This document shows, in pieces, positions 1-8,402 of a stretch of 50,485 nucleotides of DNA. Under the pieces are notes generated by a model that did no database searches, had not been told where the DNA came from, and saw only the letters and a list, made by a program, of their open reading frames with translations. The stretch lies in assembly GCA_017477435.1 (NCBI GenBank), contig JAFUVV010000039.1:1-50485 (forward strand), read 5' to 3'. The DNA comes from Prevotella sp. (lineage in GTDB: Bacteria > Bacteroidota > Bacteroidia > Bacteroidales > Bacteroidaceae). Position numbers and translations under genes: made by a program. Within the stretch, counting starts at the first letter, position 1. Each line of letters begins with the position of its first letter.

Positions 1-430
1 TGGGGGCTAGGGGGCTCCGTCTTTTTCCGTGTATTCCGTAGTTAAGACCTCCATAAATCCAGAAATAAGAACATAAATGACTTCATTTTCGAGAATTTTC
101 GGAGGCAAAAAACACTCCCTCTGGGGGCTAGGGGGCTTCGTCCTTTTTACTACGGAACCCGCAGAACAAGCGGAGTTTTTCGTATTTTCCGTGTTATCTG
201 TAGTTAAAGTTTTTCGTCATCGTTTCATCGTCCTTCGTCATCCTCCCCCTCTGGGGGCTAGGGGGCTCCGTCTTTTTCCGTGTATTCCGTAGTTAAGACC
301 TCCATAAATCTCCAGAAATAAGAACATAAATGACTTCATTTTCGATAATTTTCGGAGGCATAAACACCCCCTCTGGGGGCTAGGGGACTCCGTCTTTTTC
401 CGTGTCTTCCGTAGTTAAAACCTCATGCAG
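1..430. repeat. Four-copy GC-rich interspersed repeat region
   Basis: The motif TGGGGGCTAGGGGGCTCCG or a close variant starts at 1, 122, 252 and 374. Copies 1 and 3 continue with about 105 nearly identical bases (1-107 and 252-360), so a long direct repeat of period about 251 is present. Just before copies 2-4 lies CCCTC or CCCCTC, which can pair with the GGGGG run to make a small hairpin. No convincing gene is present in 1-688; the 71-codon frame at 77-292 lies entirely in the repeats and looks spurious. Confidence 0.85.
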
Positions 431-485
431 ATTATGCAGATTTATCCTTTATCATTTAGCGCCATTGGGTCTTTTTTCTGTGCTT

Positions 486-541
486 TTAATAAAAATTAAC
501 GGAAGATCGTAGCACGCAATACATATTTTTACGTAATTTTG
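486..541 (+). promoter_or_regulatory. Promoter with conserved upstream AT box
   Basis: TAATTTTG at 534-541 matches the Bacteroidetes -7 box TAnnTTTG. An upstream box TTAATAAAAATTAAC begins at 486, exactly 48 bases before the -7 box. The same pair at the same spacing occurs before the gene at 6505. No clear -33 TTTG is visible. The leader to the start codon at 689 is about 145 bases. Confidence 0.6.
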
Positions 542-688
542 CATCGCTTTATGCAATTTTGCGAGTGATAATCAACGATTTCGGCTTACCGTATGAGAGA
601 CACAACAACAAGAAACCGCCCCTCGTCGCAACTGTCATTTGCAGTCTACTAAGAATAAGAAATTAAAAACAAAAAATAAAATACTATT

Positions 689-3600
689 ATGGCAAAAAAA
701 CTTAGATTTTTATTTACGCTGCTGTTCATCATGGCAGCCACCCTGTCGTGGGGAGAAGATAGATATGTTAAGGTAACTTCCATTGATGATGTTACCGAAG
801 GACAATATCTAATTGTTTGTGAAAGTAAAAAAGTTGCTATTACAGGTTCGGGAACAACAAAAGATAATATACCAGTAGGAACTTCTGTTTCTATAAATAA
901 TAATTCAATAACCGCAACTACTGAAATTGATAAAATATCTGTATTAATTTCAGGAAGCACAGATAAATATCTTTTGAAAACTCAAAGTGGATATTATTTT
1001 TATCATACAAGTACTACGTCAAATGGTTTTTCAGTAACGCGAAACAGTAGTACGGCACGTGAGGCGAAAATAACGTTTGATAATGATAATAATGTTAATA
1101 TTATTTCTTCTGGTTATTTAAGATATAATAATTCTACAGGAAAATTCAATTTTTATAAGCCAGCTACATATACAGGTCAAACTGCTATTCAACTATATAA
1201 GAAGGTTTCGGATTTTGCCACAAAAACAGATATTGCAACTCTAAATAGTATTTCTCCTACCACTGTTAATGTAGGTGCTATAGGCGAGTTCTCTCTTGAT
1301 GCTACATTTGCAGAAGGCACTGTGGCTGGTACAGATTATACGGTTTCATGGGAAAGTAGTAATACAGATGTTCTTGATGTAGTCGGTGGTACTTATGAGG
1401 CAAAAGCTGTTGAAACGGCTAACGTAACAGTAAAAGTTACTCCGACAGATACGGAAGCCTATAATGAGGTCAGCAAGACTTTTGCTGTTACTGTAATTCC
1501 TGCGCCTTTTGAAAGCATTGCTAAACTAACAGAACAGACAGATAATGGAACTTATAAGGTGCAGTTAAATAATGCAGTAGTTACTTATGTGAATGGAAAC
1601 TATGCTTATATTCAAGATGAAAGTGGTGCAATAGTTCTATATAAGAGTGGTCATGGTTTTACTGCTGGTCAGATTCTTAATGGAACAGCAGAAGTCACAT
1701 TCCAAATTCGTAATGCTAATCCTCAGATTACAAGTATTACAGGGTACACCGCAACAGAAGGTGCTGATCCTGAGCCTACAGTTATTACAGCGTTAGAATG
1801 GAACACGGGAATAGCAACAGTGTTGAGCCAATGGTTTAAAATAACTGGAGCTACAATTACGTCTGAAAGTGACAAATACTATGTACAATTAGGGAATGAA
1901 ACAGTTCAACTTTACGGTCAAGGTGAAGCAAGAACAATTTCAGTTAACGATCTTACTGCCAAATACACCATTATTGGTTTCCCAACAATGTTTAACACAA
2001 TACCAGAACTTCAGATATTTGTGCAGCCCGAGGTAGAAACATATAATATTACAGCTACTTCGAATAATGAAGAATGGGGGACAGTTTCACTTGAAGGAAC
2101 AGTAATCACTGCTACTCCTAAGGCAGGTTATCGAGTAGCGCTGGAGAATTCGTTTGTCGTAACATCAGGAACCGCAACTGTTAGTCAAGAAGGTAATGTC
2201 TTTACTGTGAATGCTGAAACTGATTGCACTGTGACGATTTACTTTGAGGCAATACCTACGCACAAGGCAACGTTCAGCGTGAATGGAGTCGTGACAGAAA
2301 AAGAATTTGCAGAAGATAGTGCTATTACATTTGATACTCCTGAAGATGTTGTGCTTGGTAAGAAATTCGTCGGTTGGACAAAGGCCGCCATCGATGGCAC
2401 GACAAACGAAAAGCCGGTGCTCGTCGACCTCGGCACCATGGGCACTGCAGATGTAACCTTCTATGCTGTGTTTGCAAATGTTACACCAGGAACTGCCACT
2501 CAGGTTACGGATGAACTGACTCGCGAGACAACGGGAGTGAAAGAAGAGGCTACATATTCTGATTGGTCGGATAAGAAAGTAGCTTCTGATGCTGTCTATG
2601 CAGGTCAGAGCGCAGGAGACCATAATTCAATACAATTACGTTCGAATAATAGCAATAGTGGTATTATAACTACAACCTCTGGTGGAAAATTGAAGAAGGT
2701 TGTTGTTGAATGGAATAGCAGTACTACAGACGGCCGCACCTTGGATGTATATGGTTCAAATATAGATTACAAGGCAGCCACTGATTTGTATAATACATCG
2801 AAGCAAGGAACAAAGCTCGGCAGCATCGTATATGGTAGAAGCACAGAGTTGTCGATCGATGATGAATATACCTTCATTGGCTTGCGTTCGAATAGTGGAG
2901 CCATGTATCTTGATAAAGTTTCTATTACATGGGAAACCGGTACACCTGCTACCTACTCCGACTACTGTACAACGGTTGTAGAGCCAGTTAGCGCTGTTTC
3001 TGCTCCTGTCATCTTCCACGATGAGGGTACGTATGAAGGTGCACTGACTGTGGCTATTGCTGGCGGGGGTACGATTAAGTACACGTTGAATGGTGGTACT
3101 GAACAAACTTACTCCGCTCCTTTCACCATCAGCGAGACGACTACTGTCAAGGCTTGGACCGAACAAGATGGCAATAAGAGCGACGAGGTGAGCAAGATAT
3201 TCACTATCGTGGAGAAGACTGCTGGTGTTGAGGTTGCTGAAGGCTACTACACCATTAAGAATAATGGTAACGGCAAGTTCGTGAATGTGGCCGGACGCAA
3301 GACAGTGACGTTCACCGATGCTATCGACGACAAGGCTGGCACTGTGCTGAAGGTGAAGACTGGCGAGAACGGACAGGTGGAGGTGCTGCGCTCACAAGGC
3401 ATCGACCTGCCAGGATATGCTGACAGGGCTATGAACTACGTGCCGAAGATTGTCAAGCTCGTGGTAGAAAAGCTGCATGCTGCAGGCAGTGGCGAGATTC
3501 TTGGTGAGCATGGACTCGACGCAATAATGCAGAAGTTCAACGATTCGTTCGACTACCATCTGTATATTGAGAACGCTAACGGGACCGATAACGCTAACGG

Positions 3601-4969
3601 CTATCGCATCTACGGTAAGACGCCGAGCATGAAGCCGGTTGTTGACTTCTACGCAGAGAACAAGACTAACGTCGACATTAAGCTCCCACAGCTTGAGGAG
3701 TTTATCAATAGTGCTATCCAGAAAGTTCTCGATAAGACTGGTGGTCGTGGCTCAAGCATCTTAACCGAGTTTAAGTTGCATGATATCTGGCAGAAGATGG
3801 GTGAAACACTCACTGAACCTGTTGAGGATGATGCCGCATCGATTGCTAAGTTCTACGAGGAAGTGCTCTCCAGCGAAGCAAACGTATGGAACTTCGCCTA
3901 CCAGACAGCAATGATCTACTGGGGGAATGTTAAGAACCACCCACGATATGCAGAGATGAAGGGTAAACTCGGCGAGTATGCGAAGTACATCGAAAAGGTG
4001 GAGAACATCCGTCCTAACTTCAAGTACTACATCGTGGCCAACGAAGCTGGCAACGACGTCGACTTCATCAGCGAGGGCAACACCGACATCAATGCCGCCC
4101 GCGCCACATGGACCCTCGAGAAGCGCACAGACTTCAAGGTGACATTCAACAAGGAGAATTCTATCAACCTCGGCCGCGAGCTCTATACCACCCTGTATAC
4201 CGACTTCGCTTACACAGTGCCAGAGAAGGTTAAGGCTTACAAGGTGACAGCCATCGACGAGAAGACAGGCTTGGCAACGAAGGAAGAGATTACTGGCGTG
4301 ATACCAGCTCAGACTCCTGTACTGCTGCAGATGATTGTTGATCCTAAGACTGTGACAGACGCAGATTTGATTCAGACACTCACACTGAGCATAGAAGCCG
4401 GTACTGCTGTGGCAGGCAACCTGCTGCAGGGACCAGAGTGGTTGATAAACAAGTATAGCATCACGGCTAAGCAAGTTGAGGATTTGTTCGGGTATGTACA
4501 TGATTTCCTTAAGTTGGCAGATGTCGAGGCATTGTATGATTCGTATGTGAAGGAATACGAATATCTGATGATAAGAAATGCTGGCACTGTTAACAATAAG
4601 TATTTCTTCGGACTTTCTGGTGATGATATTGCAGAGGCAGAAGTGAATGTTTGTCAGCTTGCAAAGCAAGGTAATCCACGACAGAGACTCGCATTCTATC
4701 ACAACCTTGGAAAGGTTGAAGCAAACAAAGCTTTCATTCCGAGTGAGACGATTGATCATGTCTATCTGTCACTTATTGGTGATGTAAACCGAGATGGTAA
4801 GGTTAATATTACTGATGTCACTTGTCAGATAGATATCGTTCTTGATAAGGATAAGCCAGAAGACAACTATGATTATGACGCAGCAGACCTTGATTTCAAC
4901 GACGATGTGACAATTTCTGATGTGACAGATCTTATTGATGTTGTGCTTGGAAAGAAAACAATAGAGTAA
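689..4969 (+). CDS. Large secreted multidomain protein with C-terminal dockerin pair
   Basis: 1426 aa. A typical signal peptide (Lys-Lys-Leu, hydrophobic core, about 22 residues) indicates export. Visible parts in order: N-terminal beta-rich region; a bacterial Ig-like stretch around 185-270; an OB-fold-like stretch around 275-450; a 'VGWT..FYAVFA' Listeria-Bacteroides-type repeat around 530-600; a chitobiase C-terminal-like Ig module around 775-840 ('TIKYTLNGG'); a helical region around 905-1110; a 'YTTLYTDFAYTVP...IPAQTPVLL' module around 1160-1220; and two F-hand calcium loops at the end (DVNRDGKVNITD; second loop DLDFNDDVTISD with Asp at the usual Gly position). Function unknown; binding or structural roles are likely and no catalytic motif is seen. 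The first two thirds are AT-rich, while from about 3240 the codon use becomes GC-rich. The next gene starts one base after its stop. Confidence 0.85.
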   Translation: MAKKLRFLFTLLFIMAATLSWGEDRYVKVTSIDDVTEGQYLIVCESKKVAITGSGTTKDNIPVGTSVSINNNSITATTEIDKISVLISGSTDKYLLKTQSGYYFYHTSTTSNGFSVTRNSSTAREAKITFDNDNNVNIISSGYLRYNNSTGKFNFYKPATYTGQTAIQLYKKVSDFATKTDIATLNSISPTTVNVGAIGEFSLDATFAEGTVAGTDYTVSWESSNTDVLDVVGGTYEAKAVETANVTVKVTPTDTEAYNEVSKTFAVTVIPAPFESIAKLTEQTDNGTYKVQLNNAVVTYVNGNYAYIQDESGAIVLYKSGHGFTAGQILNGTAEVTFQIRNANPQITSITGYTATEGADPEPTVITALEWNTGIATVLSQWFKITGATITSESDKYYVQLGNETVQLYGQGEARTISVNDLTAKYTIIGFPTMFNTIPELQIFVQPEVETYNITATSNNEEWGTVSLEGTVITATPKAGYRVALENSFVVTSGTATVSQEGNVFTVNAETDCTVTIYFEAIPTHKATFSVNGVVTEKEFAEDSAITFDTPEDVVLGKKFVGWTKAAIDGTTNEKPVLVDLGTMGTADVTFYAVFANVTPGTATQVTDELTRETTGVKEEATYSDWSDKKVASDAVYAGQSAGDHNSIQLRSNNSNSGIITTTSGGKLKKVVVEWNSSTTDGRTLDVYGSNIDYKAATDLYNTSKQGTKLGSIVYGRSTELSIDDEYTFIGLRSNSGAMYLDKVSITWETGTPATYSDYCTTVVEPVSAVSAPVIFHDEGTYEGALTVAIAGGGTIKYTLNGGTEQTYSAPFTISETTTVKAWTEQDGNKSDEVSKIFTIVEKTAGVEVAEGYYTIKNNGNGKFVNVAGRKTVTFTDAIDDKAGTVLKVKTGENGQVEVLRSQGIDLPGYADRAMNYVPKIVKLVVEKLHAAGSGEILGEHGLDAIMQKFNDSFDYHLYIENANGTDNANGYRIYGKTPSMKPVVDFYAENKTNVDIKLPQLEEFINSAIQKVLDKTGGRGSSILTEFKLHDIWQKMGETLTEPVEDDAASIAKFYEEVLSSEANVWNFAYQTAMIYWGNVKNHPRYAEMKGKLGEYAKYIEKVENIRPNFKYYIVANEAGNDVDFISEGNTDINAARATWTLEKRTDFKVTFNKENSINLGRELYTTLYTDFAYTVPEKVKAYKVTAIDEKTGLATKEEITGVIPAQTPVLLQMIVDPKTVTDADLIQTLTLSIEAGTAVAGNLLQGPEWLINKYSITAKQVEDLFGYVHDFLKLADVEALYDSYVKEYEYLMIRNAGTVNNKYFFGLSGDDIAEAEVNVCQLAKQGNPRQRLAFYHNLGKVEANKAFIPSETIDHVYLSLIGDVNRDGKVNITDVTCQIDIVLDKDKPEDNYDYDAADLDFNDDVTISDVTDLIDVVLGKKTIE

Positions 4970-4970
4970 A

Positions 4971-6308
4971 ATGAAAAATCGAATTTTGACAATATGCTTG
5001 TCGATGCTGTGCTGCCTGCCAATGGCAGCACAGCTCAACGGCACTGGCTTCTATCGTTTCCGCAATTCGCAGAATACAAGCGACTATATTAGCCTTGCTA
5101 ACGACAAGTTTAATTATACAACGATTATCAGTTCTGCAGCTGGAGGATTGGGCAAATTGATGTTTGATCGTACGAATGCTATTAATAGAGCAACTGTTTG
5201 TGCTACAAATTACTTGCAGACGGATATTCATCTGGTTGTAGATGAAGAAACGATAGATCCTTCTACTGTGATTTATGCAAAGAACACCACTGGTAATTAC
5301 TATGATTTGATAGGCCAAGGCACGAGCTTGTTAAGTCTTACTACTGGGCGATATCCAGGTACGGTGGAGCTGGATTTTGAGAATATCACAGCATTACTTT
5401 CTAAGGTCAGTGGTAGTGGTGCCAGTGCTTTATATACTTCCCGAGTATCGTTGAAAGCATCTAATTATAGTTCAGCAGACTTAGGAGATAGATATTTCAT
5501 CGACAATGCAGGAAAGTTTGATATAAGCGAATCGGGCTCTGCACAGAATGCAAAATGGTATATCGAACCAGTTACACACTTCAATATTAAGCCGGAAGTG
5601 GAGTTTGGTGGGAAGTATTACACTACACTTTATGTTCCGTTTGCTTTCACTTTAAGCAATAATGTGGAGAAGGCATACGCCATAAAGAGCATTCCGTCGG
5701 ATGGCAATCTTGAGATAGAAGAAGTTGCTACGAATGGAGGTACAGTGCCAGCAGGAACACCAGTGTTGCTTGAGTGCAGCTCGAATGTTGCAAGTGAATG
5801 TCAGCTGATACCTCAAGGAGAGCCTCGCACAGATATGGAAACTGCATATACTGGTACAAACCAGATGAAAGGTGCATACTTCTGTAATCAAGATGGAAAT
5901 GTGTATTATGATACTACGGCAGGGACAAATAAAGGTAGCTTTAATGCCAATAATTACACGGCTCCGACCAATCCGCAGAAATATGTGGTCGGTATTACTG
6001 CTTCAGGCAAGCTTGGCTTTGTGAAGGCTACGGGCACTGCAATGCCGGCGAATAAGGCATGGCTTGAGTATACTGGGACGGCCGAGCTTGTGCTGCCAAT
6101 AGAGGCAACGAAGATTGGCGATGTGAACAGAGACGGAGAGGTGAATATCTCGGATGTTACGGCAATGATAGATATCATTCTCGGAAAAGAAACTGCCGAT
6201 GACAACTATGATCATAAGGCTGCCGATGTCAATACAAACGGAACAATTAATATCTCCGATGTGACAAGTCTTATAGATATTATTCTCGGTAAAAATACCC
6301 AGCCATGA
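4971..6308 (+). CDS. Secreted protein with C-terminal dockerin pair
   Basis: 445 aa. Signal peptide 'MKNRILTICLSMLCCLPMAAQ' type, ending near residue 20. The body is beta-rich ('GFYRFRNSQ' opening, a lectin-like or RICIN-like start is possible), followed by the same 'YYTTLYVPFAFTL...PAGTPVLLEC' module seen in the preceding protein, and a C-terminal pair of F-hand loops (DVNRDGEVNISD and DVNTNGTINISD, separated by an ILGK helix). Starts one base after the stop of the upstream gene, so the two are probably cotranscribed and translationally coupled. It looks like a smaller paralogue of the C-terminal third of the upstream protein. No enzyme motif was recognised. Confidence 0.8.
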   Translation: MKNRILTICLSMLCCLPMAAQLNGTGFYRFRNSQNTSDYISLANDKFNYTTIISSAAGGLGKLMFDRTNAINRATVCATNYLQTDIHLVVDEETIDPSTVIYAKNTTGNYYDLIGQGTSLLSLTTGRYPGTVELDFENITALLSKVSGSGASALYTSRVSLKASNYSSADLGDRYFIDNAGKFDISESGSAQNAKWYIEPVTHFNIKPEVEFGGKYYTTLYVPFAFTLSNNVEKAYAIKSIPSDGNLEIEEVATNGGTVPAGTPVLLECSSNVASECQLIPQGEPRTDMETAYTGTNQMKGAYFCNQDGNVYYDTTAGTNKGSFNANNYTAPTNPQKYVVGITASGKLGFVKATGTAMPANKAWLEYTGTAELVLPIEATKIGDVNRDGEVNISDVTAMIDIILGKETADDNYDHKAADVNTNGTINISDVTSLIDIILGKNTQP

Positions 6309-6369
6309 TGTCTCAAAAGGTAAGAAAATGCGAAGAAAAAGAGTTAAAATGACATATAATCAAGGTTTA

Positions 6370-6425
6370 TTAATAAAAATTAACAGTAGCGTTAAATATC
6401 TAAACAAAGTAATTTACTAATTTTG
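6370..6425 (+). promoter_or_regulatory. Promoter with conserved upstream AT box
   Basis: TAATTTTG at 6418-6425 is a -7 box; TTAATAAAAATTAAC starts at 6370, 48 bases upstream, exactly as at 486/534. The sequence between differs, so box and spacing are what is conserved. It should drive the gene at 6505. Confidence 0.6.
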
Positions 6426-6504
6426 CACGACGATGTATCATCATCTTGCAATATCTAAGAGAAAGCGTTAACAAAAACAGAAAACAAAAAATAAAGAAAA
6501 CGAT

Positions 6505-7818
6505 ATGAAAAGAGTTTTATTCTCATTATTAGCAGTGTTCGCAGTCGGAAGTCTGTGGGCACAGAGTACAGTAGAAGAGACAGATTTGTCTGGTTTCAAT
6601 GATGCCTTTTACAATCCCGCAACAGAAGTTGTTCAAGGAAAAGAGACTTTATTGCCTATTTTCATGAAGAGTTCTGCAGCTCTAACTGGATGTCAGGTTT
6701 CAATTGTGTTGCCAGAAGGTGTTGAATTTGTAGAAGTCGGCGAACTGAATGCAACTCGATATGTTAAGAACGGGATACTTGAAGGCAATGTTAAAGATGG
6801 CGTTCTTACAATATTTGGTGCTGTAGTTGAAGATCACGGCTTTAATGCAGGAGATGATCTCTTAGGGTATATTAAGATCAAGGTTTCAGAGAATATGGCT
6901 ACTGGTGAATATCCAGTTGTTTATAAAAATGCTACAATGAGCGGTAGACGCAATGTTACTGATGGCGTTGACGAAGATAACAAACCGATAGCCATTGTTG
7001 AGAAGTTAGATGAAGTTGCGATTTCTCAAGAAGTTACATCTAAGATAATCGTAACAGACAGATTAACTCTTGATGAAAATGCAACAGAAGTTCCTGCTGC
7101 TGCTGAGAATGTAAATGTAAAAGTAAAGCGTACGATCAAGGCTAATACTTGGAGCACAATCTGCTTGCCATTTAATATGACTGCAGAACAGTTTAAAGCA
7201 GTATTTGGTGATGATGCTAAGTTAGCTTACTTTGATAGTGATAATACTGCTACGGTTACCGTAGAGAAAGAAGGCTCTAATATAAATAATATTACTATTG
7301 ATTTTACAGTAGATGATCTTTCGCTTGGATTCTTTGGAAATTATCCATATATTATTAAATTAAGTAAAGATATTACTGAATTTAATGTGGATGATGTGAA
7401 TGTTACACCAAATGAAGTTGATGCAAAAGCTACTTATACCACAGGAAATAGCAGAACTGGTTTTAAGAATTATGGCTTCTATGGTACTTTGCATTCAGGT
7501 GTCAAGATTCCTGTAGACGGATTGTTCCTTAGCGGTAATGAGTTCTGGTACGCTACAGAAAATACTAAACCTTTAAAGGGTTTCCGTGGATATTTTGAAT
7601 TTGATGAAGTACTGTCTGATAAAACCAAGTCTGCAAGTAGCATGATATTCCGTGTTAATGGTGAGGTCACAGCAATCGATGGTATAAATGCAGAACAGCG
7701 TGTGACAGAAGGTGTCTACGACCTGCAGGGCCGTAAGGTGATGGTTAAGGATGGCGACATTAACAACCTTCAGAGAGGTCTTTACATAATTAACGGAAAG
7801 AAAGTTGCAATTAAATAA
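6505..7818 (+). CDS. Secreted protein with cohesin-like N-terminal domain
   Basis: 437 aa. Signal peptide of about 19 residues ending 'SLWAQ'. Residues about 30-170 read like a cohesin-type beta-sandwich: 'LPIFMKSSAALTGCQVSIVL' strand, a 'GVLTIFGAV' strand, then 'GDDLLGYIKIKV' and 'GEYPVVYKN'. This is a pattern call from the strand order, not a database hit. Residues about 205-380 form the 'WSTICLPFNM' module common in Prevotella surface proteins. The C-terminus 'VYDLQGRKV...GLYIINGKK' resembles a short type IX-like sorting tail. It sits directly after two dockerin-bearing proteins, which makes it a candidate partner for them. It has its own promoter and no dockerin of its own. Confidence 0.75.
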   Translation: MKRVLFSLLAVFAVGSLWAQSTVEETDLSGFNDAFYNPATEVVQGKETLLPIFMKSSAALTGCQVSIVLPEGVEFVEVGELNATRYVKNGILEGNVKDGVLTIFGAVVEDHGFNAGDDLLGYIKIKVSENMATGEYPVVYKNATMSGRRNVTDGVDEDNKPIAIVEKLDEVAISQEVTSKIIVTDRLTLDENATEVPAAAENVNVKVKRTIKANTWSTICLPFNMTAEQFKAVFGDDAKLAYFDSDNTATVTVEKEGSNINNITIDFTVDDLSLGFFGNYPYIIKLSKDITEFNVDDVNVTPNEVDAKATYTTGNSRTGFKNYGFYGTLHSGVKIPVDGLFLSGNEFWYATENTKPLKGFRGYFEFDEVLSDKTKSASSMIFRVNGEVTAIDGINAEQRVTEGVYDLQGRKVMVKDGDINNLQRGLYIINGKKVAIK

Positions 7819-7838
7819 AAAGATTGGAGGATAAAGAT

Positions 7839-8009
7839 ATGAAAAAGACAATTTATTGCAAACCAGAAATAGAGGTTACGAAGTTGAATTTGAATCAATT
7901 GTTGAATTCCGTTAGTGGTAATGTTGGTGATGATAATATTGGCTATGGCGGAGTAGACAATGGCGAAAACGAAGGCGATGCCAAAGGTTTCTGGGATGAT
8001 GAATATTAA
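7839..8009 (+). CDS. Small Gly/Asp/Asn-rich peptide of unknown function
   Basis: 56 aa from the ATG at 7839; a longer frame would need a TTG at 7824. GGAGG at 7826-7830 sits 8 bases before the ATG, a good Shine-Dalgarno sequence, which is unusual in this phylum and decides the start. The N-terminus 'MKKTIYCKPEIEV' and the low-complexity tail 'GYGGVDNGENEG...AKGFWDDEY' recall a group of short Bacteroidetes proteins of the 'KP.(I/T)EV' type. There is no signal peptide or membrane segment. It follows the cohesin-like gene by 20 bases and precedes a terminator, so it is the last gene of that transcript. A peptide-precursor role is only a guess. Confidence 0.65.
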   Translation: MKKTIYCKPEIEVTKLNLNQLLNSVSGNVGDDNIGYGGVDNGENEGDAKGFWDDEY

Positions 8010-8041
8010 TAAACGATAACGATAACGTTAACGGGAACTGT

Positions 8042-8080
8042 ACTCTCTGCAGGGCGAAGGCCTTGCAGAGAGTTTTTTTG
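8042..8080 (+). terminator. Rho-independent terminator
   Basis: The stem ACTCTCTGCAGGG / CCTTGCAGAGAGT with a short loop is followed by TTTTTTT. It closes the transcript of the cohesin-like gene and the small peptide. Confidence 0.85.
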
Positions 8081-8136
8081 CATATTTAGATTCCGAAAAA
8101 AGGCGAAAATACTAAAGCAATCCGAAAAGAGGTTTT

Positions 8137-8335
8137 AAACCACAAATAACGCGAATTGAACGAATATAAAGTTGGTATTTAAGAACCGCCTAATCTGCAC
8201 TATCTGCATGAGTAAGAACACGAGACTTGTAGCAGACCCACTGACTGTATAGGAAGTAAACCCGCGAATGGAACGAATATAGAATAATGTTTATAAAAAG
8301 TGGGCTTCCGCGTAATCTGCGTGGTGTGTGAAATA
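8137..8335. repeat. Degenerate intergenic direct repeat
   Basis: Two related stretches, about 8137-8212 and 8257-8333, each contain CGCGAAT(T/G)GAACGAATATA followed about 40 bases later by TAATCTGC. They resemble the 'no gene' filler repeats often found between Bacteroidetes genes. Nothing coding is seen between 8010 and 8402. Confidence 0.55.
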
Positions 8336-8368
8336 TTTTTAACACTCTGATATTAGTGTATTTGGGAA

Positions 8369-8376
8369 TATTTTTG
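8369..8376 (+). promoter_or_regulatory. Putative -7 box for the nuclease gene
   Basis: TATTTTTG fits TAnnTTTG, 27 bases before the start codon at 8403. No convincing -33 element is seen, so this is tentative. Confidence 0.35.
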
Positions 8377-8402
8377 TAATTTTACAGCCAAATATTACTA
8401 AT

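Noticed and set aside
77-292. 71-codon open frame at the left edge
   Set aside because: It lies wholly within the direct repeats and its sequence follows the repeat, not a protein pattern.
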